From positions 1-42,024 of the forward strand of contig PLIO01000077.1 in the NCBI GenBank assembly GCA_003140075.1: 42,024 nt of DNA, given 5' to 3'. How positions within the stretch are numbered: the first letter of the stretch is position 1; each line of letters starts with the position of its first letter. Below the pieces are notes generated by a model that ran no database searches, was not told the origin of the DNA, and saw only the letters and a program-made list of their open reading frames with translations. Both the position numbers and the translations under genes were made by a program. Origin of the DNA: Acidobacteriaceae bacterium. GTDB lineage: Bacteria > Acidobacteriota > Terriglobia > Terriglobales > Acidobacteriaceae. Below, piece after piece: positions 1 to 7,352 of this stretch.

Positions 1-1650
1 AAGCAGTTTTATTGGCCTTCCACCAACGTCTTAGTGACGCGCTTCTTGCTCAAGGACGGAATCGTCGAGCTAGAAGACTTCATGCCGGTGGGGCTACCTT
101 CCGACTTGCCTGAGTACCATCATTTGTACCGGCGCATTCGCTGCGCCAGGGGAGCAGTACGCATTTCGGTTGCGTGCCGTCCAGCTTTCGACTACGGACG
201 ACAGATCCACGAGACGCTGATTGAGGCTAACGGTGCGATATTCAAAGCAGGTAGCTTGAACTTGGCTCTCTCAACTACCGTGCCACTTCGGGATGATGGG
301 CAAGGTGGGGTGTCCGCCGAGTTCGTGCTCGCTGAAGGAAAGTCGCAGGTCTTCGTTCTTAGAGACGACTGCGACGAGGCACGCGTGCCCCGTCCCCCGT
401 CCGAAAAAGAGGCTGAGGTATTGCTGCAGCACACCGTGAAATTCTGGCAGGACTGGGTCTCCACATGCACTTACCACGGGCGTTGGCGGGATCAGGTGCA
501 GAGATCAGCCTTAGCATTAAAGCTTCTTACCTTTGAACCCACGGGAGCGATTATTGCCGCCCCAACCACGAGTTTGCCTGAGGTCATCGGAGGCGCTCGC
601 AACTGGGATTACCGCTATACCTGGATGCGCGATGCCGCCTTCACGGTCTATGCCTTTCTGCGCATCGGCTTCACAGACGAGGCGGCTGCCTTCATGCGCT
701 GGATCGAGGATTACGCGTCCACGCACGTCCGTCCGAAAGCGCCTGGCGCGGTGGTCTTCACGATCGCGGGTGACAACCAGCTTCCCGAGCGGACCTTGGA
801 TCACTGGGAAGGGTATCGAGGATCTCGGCCCGTCCGCATCGGCAATGCCGCTGTTTCGCAATTTCAGGAAGACATCTACGGCGAGCTCATGGACTCGTTT
901 TACCTTTCCAACAAGTACGTGAGCCCCACGTCATACGACGTTTGGCTAAAGATCCGTAAGCGTCTAGATTGGATCTGTGAGAACTGGCAGCTTCCAGATG
1001 CCGGTATTTGGGAGATGCGCAACCGCAAGGAGCATTTCGTCTACTCAAAAGTAATGAACTGGGTAGCTCTGGATCGCGGTCTCCGGCTGGCCGACAAGCG
1101 TGCGCTGCCGGCCGACCGAACAAAGTGGATGCGCGAACGGGACCGTATCTACGAAGAAGTGATGACCCAAGGCTGGAACGAGAAACGCCACGCGTTTACC
1201 CAGTATTATGGCAGCGAGGACCTGGACGCGTCGCTCCTTATCATGCCGCTCGTGTTCTTCATGGCTCCGACCGATCCGAGGATGCTCAGCACCATAGACG
1301 CCATCCTCAAGAATCCGCGGGACGGAGGTCTCGTTAGCGACAGCCTTGTATATCGTTATCCGCCGCAATCCCGCATTGACGGACTCCCAGGCGAGGAAGG
1401 CACTTTCAACATGTGCTCTTTTTGGCTCGTAGAGGCGCTCACACGCGCGAGTCTGGCGGTTCCCGAAAAGCTGGATCAGGCAAGGTTGCTCTTTGAACGG
1501 GTACTGGGTTATGCCAATCATCTCGGGCTTTATTCAGAACAGACAGGGCCACAAGGCGAGGCGCTGGGTAATTTCCCCCAGGCCTTTACACATCTCGCGT
1601 TGATCAGCGCCGCATTCAATCTGGACCGAATGTTGGGGAGCCAGATTTGA
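1..1650 (+). CDS. GH15 glucoamylase/trehalase-like glycoside hydrolase, 5'-partial
   Basis: Glycoside hydrolase family 15 enzyme that would release glucose from alpha-glucans or trehalose with inversion. The frame is open from the first base: the codons before the GTG at 34 encode QFYWPSTNVL, which runs on naturally into TRFLLKDGIVELEDFMP, so the true start lies outside the window and about 50 N-terminal residues are missing (550 codons present, family about 600). The N-terminal part is the beta-sandwich domain and the rest the (alpha/alpha)6 barrel. Barrel signatures are RNWDYRYTWMRDAAF, GIWEMRNRKEHF with the likely catalytic acid Glu, and PGEEGTFNMCSFWL with the likely catalytic base Glu. 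Both acids are present, so the enzyme looks active. The substrate (trehalose, maltodextrin or another glucan) cannot be read from the sequence. The downstream PEGA gene converges on it. Confidence 0.93.
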   Translation, partial: KQFYWPSTNVLVTRFLLKDGIVELEDFMPVGLPSDLPEYHHLYRRIRCARGAVRISVACRPAFDYGRQIHETLIEANGAIFKAGSLNLALSTTVPLRDDGQGGVSAEFVLAEGKSQVFVLRDDCDEARVPRPPSEKEAEVLLQHTVKFWQDWVSTCTYHGRWRDQVQRSALALKLLTFEPTGAIIAAPTTSLPEVIGGARNWDYRYTWMRDAAFTVYAFLRIGFTDEAAAFMRWIEDYASTHVRPKAPGAVVFTIAGDNQLPERTLDHWEGYRGSRPVRIGNAAVSQFQEDIYGELMDSFYLSNKYVSPTSYDVWLKIRKRLDWICENWQLPDAGIWEMRNRKEHFVYSKVMNWVALDRGLRLADKRALPADRTKWMRERDRIYEEVMTQGWNEKRHAFTQYYGSEDLDASLLIMPLVFFMAPTDPRMLSTIDAILKNPRDGGLVSDSLVYRYPPQSRIDGLPGEEGTFNMCSFWLVEALTRASLAVPEKLDQARLLFERVLGYANHLGLYSEQTGPQGEALGNFPQAFTHLALISAAFNLDRMLGSQI

Positions 1651-1867
1651 AAGACCTGACTTGCACTCCTGAAATCGTGTCTTACCACGGAAGAGCTGTC
1701 CGATAACTGCCGTCCCGTCATAATAGCGATGAATTGCAAGTACAATGCCCGGTGCCACACGTTATATCAACGAAGATATACAGGAAAAATCCTTCCCGTT
1801 TACGATCTTGACAGTCTCCACTCGGTCCTCTAGAACATCGCCGATCTGCCTTGCCTCCGGTTGCATT

Positions 1868-2542
1868 TCAACGCTGAGGAGGCACAGCTGCCTCACGAGC
1901 GACAGACGGCGGTGCTGCGGTACTCGTGTCGGTCTTGACTAGAGGCTCCGCTAGAGGAGCGCCGTTCTTGACCAAATCGGTCTTGATTTCAACCTTCTGA
2001 CTAGCAAGCGGGTTGATGTCCGTCTCAAAAGTTTCGTAGCCCGGAAGAGCGATTCTGATCTGATGTGTTCCCGGCGCCACTAGCATCCCTCGACCCATGC
2101 CCTCAAACTCCCCGACGTGTCCGACGAAAAGGCCGTCCAAAAAGACTGCGGCCCTCGAAGGGTTGACCGCGATCTTCACTGTAGCCGTCACCTCGGGAAG
2201 CGGTCCAGTAGGAGCCTTCTCCATGGCCACGCGAACAACCTCCTTCTGTCCGGGCTGCACAAGAATTCGTTCTGTGAAGTCTTGGTAACCGTCCTGGCGC
2301 ACGGTAATCACGTGCTCGCCTGGTAGAAGAAGAACCTTCTTCGATCCCTTCAGTTCTTTCAGATAGCCTACGTACGCTCCGTCAACCCAGACTCCAGAAG
2401 TCTTTTCGACATGGGATCTTCCTTCAAATTGAATCTCTCCCATCACATCGTTTTCAGCATACATCGGGGCGGGTAGAAGCAAAGCAGAAACCAAGAGCAA
2501 TACCCACAGGAATGGACCTACTCTTCGGATCGTTTTTTTCAT
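1868..2542 (-). CDS. Exported protein with two PEGA domains
   Basis: A 224-residue secreted or surface protein of unknown function. Residues 1-29 form a signal peptide (basic KKTIRR, hydrophobic core, PAPMYA). Two PEGA repeats follow, about residues 35-107 and 119-190, with the diagnostic turns PGEH (74-77) and PGTH (157-160) and the usual V(W/F)(V/L)DG strand in each. The C-terminal 30 residues are low-complexity Pro/Ala/Thr. PEGA domains are beta-sandwich modules of surface proteins. The start is set at ATG 2542 because GGAGG lies 5 nt upstream; the open frame continues to 2656 without a better start. A -24/-12 promoter match lies about 30 bp upstream, so expression may depend on sigma-54. 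It converges with the GH15 gene. Confidence 0.85.
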   Translation of the reverse strand: MKKTIRRVGPFLWVLLLVSALLLPAPMYAENDVMGEIQFEGRSHVEKTSGVWVDGAYVGYLKELKGSKKVLLLPGEHVITVRQDGYQDFTERILVQPGQKEVVRVAMEKAPTGPLPEVTATVKIAVNPSRAAVFLDGLFVGHVGEFEGMGRGMLVAPGTHQIRIALPGYETFETDINPLASQKVEIKTDLVKNGAPLAEPLVKTDTSTAAPPSVAREAAVPPQR

Positions 2543-2571
2543 AGTGGCCTCCATACTCGTGAAAAGGGTGG

Positions 2572-2588
2572 AGCAGTGCAGTTGCCAA
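2572..2588 (-). promoter_or_regulatory. Putative sigma-54 promoter of the PEGA gene
   Basis: Minus-strand TTGGCAACTGCACTGCT. The GG and GC dinucleotides are separated by exactly 10 nt, as required at -24/-12, and it resembles the consensus TTGGCACG-N4-TTGCW. The predicted transcript start is about 20 nt before the ATG at 2542. It lies at the 3' end of the YtxH-like gene. Pattern match only. Confidence 0.5.
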
Positions 2589-2601
2589 CACCCGCAGTCC
2601 G

Positions 2602-2793
2602 TCACGCTACTGGCTCCTCTGCTTCCCTTCGTGGTCGCAATCCTGACATGCGCCAACTTTTGATTTCCTCTGGCGCGCCTCTTTCTTTCGGATTGAAGAG
2701 AATAGACAAAACTGACCCGATACCCAGGCCAACCAAGAGGAACGTGATCGCAGAATTCAAGTCGTATTCGCTTTTATTCATTGCACCTTCCAT
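2602..2793 (-). CDS. Small YtxH-like membrane protein
   Basis: A 63-residue protein with one hydrophobic segment (about 12-30, ITFLLVGLGIGSVLSILFNP) followed by a charged tail. The glycine-rich membrane segment ending in a LxxLFNPK-like turn resembles the YtxH/gas-vesicle-like small stress protein group, whose role is unclear. The start is ambiguous: ATG 2793 has GAGAGG 5 nt upstream and ATG 2781 has GGAAGG 4 nt upstream; a GTG at 2799 is less likely. It is upstream of and co-directional with the PEGA gene, and has its own very strong sigma-54 promoter match. Confidence 0.65.
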   Translation of the reverse strand: MEGAMNKSEYDLNSAITFLLVGLGIGSVLSILFNPKERGAPEEIKSWRMSGLRPRREAEEPVA

Positions 2794-2852
2794 AAGCACC
2801 TCTCTTTCATGCGCTCTTGCAAAATGCGAAGCAGCGAATCACTTTTTATGAC

Positions 2853-2868
2853 TGCAAGAATCGTGCCA
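2853..2868 (-). promoter_or_regulatory. Putative sigma-54 promoter of the YtxH-like gene
   Basis: Minus-strand TGGCACGATTCTTGCA is a perfect match to the -24/-12 consensus TGGCACG-N4-TTGCW. It lies 60 bp before the ATG at 2793, with no gene between. This is the best promoter call in the window. Confidence 0.75.
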
Positions 2869-3076
2869 CTTTATCAATACCCTTTGTTTTCAGGCTGATG
2901 CACGACTCCCAGGGATCCCGAGCACGAAATTTCGACCCCTTCAAACGACAAAACTCCTCGCGCGCCGAATCTAGCAAACACCGGAAATGTTCGATGCTGA
3001 ATTCACACTGCGACGATGGGCGTTTTCGATTGCAGGTGGGAACTCGACACAGTCCTGCATCGCTCTCTTAATTGTC

Positions 3077-3494
3077 TTATGCTGCGCGTCTTCCTCGGCC
3101 GACAGTTAAATGATCGAGAGGCATAAATAGAAAACGCAGATCCAGCAAATGCTCGACAACCTGTAACAGGTTTGCAGGCGACTCGCTCTTGGACACAAAC
3201 GCATCTACCCATTTCAGAGCGCTCTCTGGCAGCCCCTCATCTGCGGACAGCAGAGCGATTGGAACATCGGGTTGGCTAGCTTTCATGTGCTCTGCGACCA
3301 CATCTCCGTTCATTCCAGGCGTGTGATAGTCGAGTAGCACCAAATCGACAGGATGGGAGGCAAACAGTTGCAAAGCCTCTGCTCCGCTGGTGGCGACCAG
3401 GACTTTTACACGCAGCTTCCTCCAACAGCATCTTGCGACCTTCAAGTCCGTTCCATTCGTCATCGACACACAGGATTAGAGATTTTCTTGGCAT
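3077..3494 (-). pseudogene. Single-domain response regulator with a one-base frameshift
   Basis: CheY-like receiver of about 138 residues that is complete only if one base is removed. The 5' part (ATG 3494, GGAGG 6 nt upstream) reads MPRKSLILCVDDEWNGLEGR and so carries the acidic DD pocket. The 3' part, in another frame, reads VLVATSGAEALQLFA, then VDLVLLDYHTPGMNG with the phospho-acceptor Asp, and FVSKSES with the conserved Lys. The two parts join at the run of four T (plus strand 3404-3407): reading AAA instead of AAAA restores ...EEAACKVLVATSG. It is either a genuine recent mutation, a sequencing error in a short homopolymer, or slippage. No output domain follows. Its promoter block is duplicated upstream of the next regulator gene. 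Confidence 0.75.
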
Positions 3495-3561
3495 GGCACT
3501 CCTCCGATTTTTCGCCGGACAAGCATATGGAGAACTTGCCTTGGCGTCGTTTTCCGGAGCA

Positions 3562-3598
3562 GCGCCTCCATGTTCCGAGCACGATCTGTACCAAACTC
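3562..3598 (-). repeat. 37-bp direct repeat, copy 1 (promoter block of receiver gene 1)
   Basis: An exact 37-bp match to 4382-4418 in the same orientation. Each copy lies upstream of a minus-strand response-regulator gene and contains a -24/-12 promoter match. Similarity continues at lower identity for about 60 bp further upstream, up to a conserved ACACTACC box. The stretch 3495-3859 otherwise holds no gene. Confidence 0.9.
3578..3594 (-). promoter_or_regulatory. Putative sigma-54 promoter of receiver gene 1
   Basis: Minus-strand TTGGTACAGATCGTGCT, with GG and GC separated by 10 nt, close to TTGGCACG-N4-TTGCW. The predicted transcript start is about 70 nt before ATG 3494. It lies inside the 37-bp duplicated block. 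Confidence 0.65.
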
Positions 3599-3643
3599 CC
3601 AACGCACAGCAGGGGCGAAGCTTGGGTCTGAAAGGAACTTGGG

Positions 3644-3655
3644 AGTGTAAACACT
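3644..3655. promoter_or_regulatory. Palindrome AGTGTAAACACT, candidate activator site
   Basis: A perfect 5-bp inverted repeat (AGTGT-AA-ACACT) about 50 bp upstream of the -24 element. The second regulator gene has the related AATGTTGACACT at 4460-4471, 46 bp upstream of its own -24 element. Conserved spacing to both promoters suggests a binding site for a sigma-54 activator, though such sites are usually further away. Confidence 0.35.
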
Positions 3656-3859
3656 ACCTTGTCCATGCCAAGAAGTCCATCCAGTCTCCCGGATAAAAAA
3701 GCAATGCGCATAGCCCCGCTTCGCGTGGCGTGCGGAGCTAACAGTTGCTGTCGCAGGGCGATGTTTTCGCGGATTTGCTGCCCGGCTATGAGACTGATTC
3801 GCGATTCGATACGAAGAGATTGAGGTAAAGGACGTGCATGGCCCGATGGAAAGAGAAGT

Positions 3860-4297
3860 TCAGTTACTGTCCGAATCTGAGGCCAACATACTGTTTTTCT
3901 CGTAGACCTGTCGAATCGCAATCGCCAACTCTTGCGGAGCATCTGACTTGAGCAAGTAGCCGTGTGCGCCCGCACGTAAACCTTCCCTAACCATCGGCAA
4001 AAGGTCGTGTTCGCTCAACAGAAGTATTTCTGCGGAAGGCGCAGCACTCTTTATCTGCCGGGTCACTTCTAGTCCATTCATGTCAGGCAGGTTGATGTCT
4101 AAAAGAATCACATCCGGTTGCAGTTCTCCAGCTTTGGTGATTGCTTCCACTCCGTTCACGGATTGGTGGACGATCGCAAATTCAGTGTACGAGCTCAGCA
4201 AAGAGGCCAGAGTCTGCCTGATTGCCGCACTGTCGTCTGCGAGAAGAATACGAATTGCTGGGAAGGTCACCTTTCCTTTAGCTCCTGCTCTCTCCAT
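3860..4297 (-). CDS. NarL/FixJ-type receiver protein without output domain
   Basis: A 145-residue receiver. It has the acidic pocket ILLADDSAAIRQTL (18-31), the phospho-acceptor Asp in VILLDINLPDMNG (about residue 67), and a conserved Lys in HGYLLKSDAPQE. The signature is of the NarL/FixJ class, whose members normally carry a LuxR-type helix-turn-helix, but here the protein stops right after the last receiver helix (YEKNSMLASDSDSN). It would therefore act by protein contact or as a phosphate sink. The start is uncertain: ATG 4297 has no clear ribosome-binding site, while a GTG at 4270 follows AAAGGAAAG. The frame remains open upstream to 4795, but that part overlaps the divergent regulator gene and holds the promoter repeat, so it is not coding. 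A sigma-54 match lies about 100 bp upstream. Confidence 0.85.
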   Translation of the reverse strand: MERAGAKGKVTFPAIRILLADDSAAIRQTLASLLSSYTEFAIVHQSVNGVEAITKAGELQPDVILLDINLPDMNGLEVTRQIKSAAPSAEILLLSEHDLLPMVREGLRAGAHGYLLKSDAPQELAIAIRQVYEKNSMLASDSDSN

Positions 4298-4381
4298 GGG
4301 GCGGGATCGAACAGAACAAGCTATGCACATTCGATCCATCCTGAATGATTCGGTACCATTGGCAAACTTCACGATATGTGC

Positions 4382-4418
4382 GCGCCTCCATGTTCCGAGC
4401 ACGATCTGTACCAAACTC
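4382..4418 (-). repeat. 37-bp direct repeat, copy 2 (promoter block of receiver gene 2)
   Basis: Identical to 3562-3598. It is followed upstream by weaker similarity (GGGAAAGAACGTGGGAATG against a matching stretch in copy 1) and the shared ACACTACC box. The 360-bp stretch 4298-4657 between the two divergent regulator genes holds this block and no gene. Confidence 0.9.
4398..4414 (-). promoter_or_regulatory. Putative sigma-54 promoter of receiver gene 2
   Basis: Same minus-strand TTGGTACAGATCGTGCT as at 3578-3594, inside the second copy of the 37-bp block. The predicted transcript start is about 90 nt before ATG 4297. Confidence 0.65.
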
Positions 4419-4657
4419 GCAAAAGCACGGCAGAGCCTTAGAGCGGGAAAGAACGTGGGAATGTTGACACTACCTGGTAACGACGGACAACGAAACGCTA
4501 AGAACAGCGCCTTAGCGAGTGACAGAAGCGTCTTCCTGGGCTGGAAATTTGGGATGCCACCATTCTGTACCAACACTAGCGGGTCATTGCGCATCTGAAT
4601 GTCAGCATAAAACCTACCCGTTGCTCGTAGAGACGCGTTTTTGAGCGGGGATTTCGT

Positions 4658-5038
4658 ATGCCTGTCAGGTCGGTGCTGGTCGTTGATGACAACCCGCTCG
4701 TTCGTCAGGCGGTTTGCGAACTCTTCACCCGCGAGGGAGACTTTGACGTATGCGGAGAAGCTGAAAACGGGAGGGAGGCAATTGAAAAAGCTCAACTGCT
4801 CCGCCCCAACTTAATTGTCACGGACCTTTCAATGCCGGTCATGAACGGATTGGAAGAAACCCGCGTGCTAAAGAAGCTCATGCCCGCTGTACCGGTGATT
4901 ATTTTCACTGCTCACAACGATCCTTTTGTTGAGCAAGAGGCTCGCGTGGCTGGGGTATCCGCCGTCGTCTCCAAATCTGAAGCTGTTTCTGTTCTAATCA
5001 CAACGGCTCGGGGCTTGCTCGACCAGATCGCCGCCTGA
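4658..5038 (+). CDS. Single-domain response regulator (CheY-like)
   Basis: A 126-residue receiver domain. It has the acidic pocket VLVVDDNPLVRQAV (6-19), the phospho-acceptor Asp in LIVTDLSMPVMNG (about residue 56), the conserved Thr in VIIFTAHND, and Lys in AVVSKSEAV. There is no output domain. The start ATG 4658 has a weak GCGGGG upstream. It is transcribed divergently from the receiver gene at 3860-4297. No -24/-12 match was found on its own upstream strand, so it may be under a different sigma factor from its two neighbours. No histidine kinase lies in the window. Confidence 0.9.
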   Translation: MPVRSVLVVDDNPLVRQAVCELFTREGDFDVCGEAENGREAIEKAQLLRPNLIVTDLSMPVMNGLEETRVLKKLMPAVPVIIFTAHNDPFVEQEARVAGVSAVVSKSEAVSVLITTARGLLDQIAA

Positions 5039-5346
5039 TCACTTCGTCTCCTAGTCCGGAAACTGCAACTTATCCCGTTTCAAAACGCGTAGAGTTCTGA
5101 GCGCTTCCGCAATAGCCTGCTCTTCAGCTTTATGATCTGTGCTCTCGGAAGTCTGCGCCAACTCCTGGAGATTTCCCAGTTCTCGTGGGAATTATGCGCG
5201 CATATGAAGGATATGCGTGAGAAAGTCAGGCCTTAGCGTACACGGTTGAAATCTATGTCTCTTCTAGGTTGAGGCTATATTGGAATGGGTTTACTCGGAA
5301 TGAGTCAGGACTTGAGCGGAGCCAAGCCTCAGGGTTGTCCAGGTCT
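5039..5346. other. 308-bp gap with a possible gene remnant
   Basis: No intact gene. On the minus strand 5051-5191 is open for 46 codons and reads like a real protein tail (LQELAQTSESTDHKAEEQA, ending KRDKLQFPD-stop). It is preceded in frame by a TAA and has no convincing start. It may be the 3' end of a decayed gene. The remainder shows no clear promoter or terminator. Confidence 0.35.
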
Positions 5347-5991
5347 TCAACGCGTCATCAATTCGGCGGGTAGATGCTCGACGAGATTGTAGTCGGCCAG
5401 CCGTGTTTCCCTGGGCGATATCACGATTCTGCTGACCGATGTGTGCCAGGGACACTCCAAAGGCTCGTCATGAAATTGCTCGAGGAATACCACTTCGATG
5501 TCGGCGTGTGTGACGTAGGCGACCCGCTCGCTTGACTGCCCAAACTCGTCTCGCGTACGTCTCAGCAACCGCGCAGCGCGACGTCGCGCCACCGGATAAG
5601 CCTCGTAGGGCTTGCACCTCCACCAACCTTGCTCGTCGATATCGGTCGCGACCTTGATACCGGGATACCGGTCTTCGATTTGGGATCGTGTCATGCCCGG
5701 ACGTCCCTTCAACGCTCGAATACGGGGACCGGCGACGCAGCCGCCCAACTCGTGCAGGTCCACTCGCACCTCGGGGATGAGGTCGAGCCGCTGGCACAAA
5801 TGCGCCGTCGTTTCCAGAGTCCGCAAGAACGGGCTGGTGATGAGCCGAGTTAGCCTGAGATGGTAAATCCACTCAGCCAGATGGTCCGCTTGTCTTCGCC
5901 CATCTTCGGTCAGCGAGGGATCCTCTTCGCGTAGTTTCTCAGGTCGAGCATTGTTCTGCGATTGGCCGTGGCGGATTAGGTAGAGTTCCAT
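5347..5991 (-). CDS. Histidine phosphatase superfamily (phosphoglycerate-mutase-like) protein
   Basis: A 214-residue branch-1 histidine phosphatase. The catalytic motif LIRHGQS (His8) sits at the N-terminus, followed by LTEDGRRQADHLAEW, the phosphate-binding Arg region TSPFLRTLETT, and the second catalytic His in VAYVTHADIE. Such enzymes remove phosphate from small metabolites or phosphohistidine. The start is set at ATG 5991 because family members begin right before LYLIRHG. However, an in-frame ATG at 6060 overlaps the stop of the upstream ATP-grasp gene, so a 23-residue longer form made by translational coupling is possible. It is the last gene of the minus-strand carrier/ATP-grasp cluster, where it may dephosphorylate an intermediate (inference). 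Confidence 0.87.
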   Translation of the reverse strand: MELYLIRHGQSQNNARPEKLREEDPSLTEDGRRQADHLAEWIYHLRLTRLITSPFLRTLETTAHLCQRLDLIPEVRVDLHELGGCVAGPRIRALKGRPGMTRSQIEDRYPGIKVATDIDEQGWWRCKPYEAYPVARRRAARLLRRTRDEFGQSSERVAYVTHADIEVVFLEQFHDEPLECPWHTSVSRIVISPRETRLADYNLVEHLPAELMTR

Positions 5992-6053
5992 TCGCAGAAG
6001 GTCTGTGAACGTTCGACTCAGAACATCACCATGGTTGAAGTGCCACAATACTA

Positions 6054-7352
6054 CTAACATGAATCTGTAATGACTGTGATGTTCTGGAGTACTTCCGCCT
6101 CGAGTTTGTCCAACGCGGCTACATTGGCCCCGTCCATCAAGAAATACCCGCACCGATCTCTCGACTGTCGAATGCTTCCTAACAGCGCGCCTCTTTGTTT
6201 TTCAACCGTCACCTCCCTCAAAGTCGCCGGTTCATGCCGGGCGGAGCAGTCCAGTTCGGCACGCATGCCCGTGTCGAACAAAAACGTCGGCTTAATAGGG
6301 AAGCCCTGCAATTGCACGTCCTTCAATCTTCCATTAGGGTGTTCAAAGTAGACCTGTCTGGCCATTCGGGTCGGTTCGGGGTAGGCAGCTGGTTCTTTCA
6401 GGGCAATCCGTATCAACGCTTCTTCAAGAGGCCGTCCCGTCGCCAGCTGATACAAGGGCATGATGCCGTCTCCAGGGTTTCTGGCGGCGACTTCCATCAA
6501 AAATACTCGACCTTCCGGAGTGATTTTGAACTCGGCGTGCGATACTCCATCTTGAAATCCAAGGCGTTGCACTACGTCTTGATTTGCTTCGTAAAGCCGA
6601 GTCAAGCGGCTTTCGTGCACGTCTGGAGCAGGCAAGGTATGCGCCAGTTCCACAAACTGCTTCGAATGCAAATGATTTGTCCGCTTCAACGTCGCGTTTC
6701 TAAAGACGATCTCTCCGTCTTGAACAAGACTCTCCACTGAGAATTCATCGCCAGCAACAAGGGCTTCCAACAAGACGTGCTCGTTGGATCCGTAATTAGG
6801 CAGCTCTCTTAGCGCCTCGTCGAAAGAATCGACTGAAACAACTCCCGAACTGGCCTGGCGACCGGTCGGCTTCAATACCGCCGGAAACGTTTCGAAACCG
6901 CTGCGTGTGGCGGCTTGATTCACGGTTATGAAAGGTGGGCTCCAATCTTCTAGATATGTCCGTTGCAAAAATTTATTGCGGCACACATGGCCGGCTCTCA
7001 AACCGGGACCTGGCAGATTCAAGAAATCCGCAACAATTGCAGCCTGTGTGACGAAATACTCGCGGATGGTATAGACGCCCCCTATAATGTATTCCTTCCG
7101 CCATGCGTTCACCTGCCGGATAATCGCATGCAGATCCGTCGGATCGACTAGTACGATCTCCCTGGCCCTGTGGAGTACGTGCCCTTCATTACTGTTTCTG
7201 CACGCCAGTCTGAGCCTGCTTCGTTCCGTATCTTCATCAATGATGCAGACGAGGAACTCTCTTTCGCGGAGATAGTGTATGAAACGCGGATACTGGGCGG
7301 CGTATACTCCGCCGAAAAGGATGAAAGCCTTTTGTTTCGTCCCTGCGATCAT
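6054..7352 (-). CDS. ATP-grasp ligase (carboxylate-amine ligase, carnosine-synthase-like)
   Basis: A 432-residue ATP-grasp protein. The N-terminal pre-grasp part starts AFILFGGVYAAQYPRF and holds a Rossmann-like fold. The ATP-binding core spans about 120-320: PAVLKPTGRQASSGVV with the ATP-contacting Lys, VLLEALVAGDEFSVESLV, and HAEFKITPEGRVFLMEVAAR with the metal-binding Glu/Asn-type residues (EVAARNPGD). A C-terminal lid of about 100 residues follows, as in BL00235/carnosine-synthase-type ligases that join an acid to an amine through an acyl phosphate. Its ATG overlaps the stop of the preceding ATP-grasp gene by 4 nt (ATGA), and its own end touches the phosphatase gene, so all three are probably co-translated. 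The substrate is unknown. Confidence 0.88.
   Translation of the reverse strand: MIAGTKQKAFILFGGVYAAQYPRFIHYLREREFLVCIIDEDTERSRLRLACRNSNEGHVLHRAREIVLVDPTDLHAIIRQVNAWRKEYIIGGVYTIREYFVTQAAIVADFLNLPGPGLRAGHVCRNKFLQRTYLEDWSPPFITVNQAATRSGFETFPAVLKPTGRQASSGVVSVDSFDEALRELPNYGSNEHVLLEALVAGDEFSVESLVQDGEIVFRNATLKRTNHLHSKQFVELAHTLPAPDVHESRLTRLYEANQDVVQRLGFQDGVSHAEFKITPEGRVFLMEVAARNPGDGIMPLYQLATGRPLEEALIRIALKEPAAYPEPTRMARQVYFEHPNGRLKDVQLQGFPIKPTFLFDTGMRAELDCSARHEPATLREVTVEKQRGALLGSIRQSRDRCGYFLMDGANVAALDKLEAEVLQNITVITDSC

Noticed and set aside
4298-4795. Minus-strand extension of the NarL-type receiver frame to 4795
   Set aside because: It overlaps the divergent regulator gene, contains the promoter repeat, and its translation has no receiver or other domain character.
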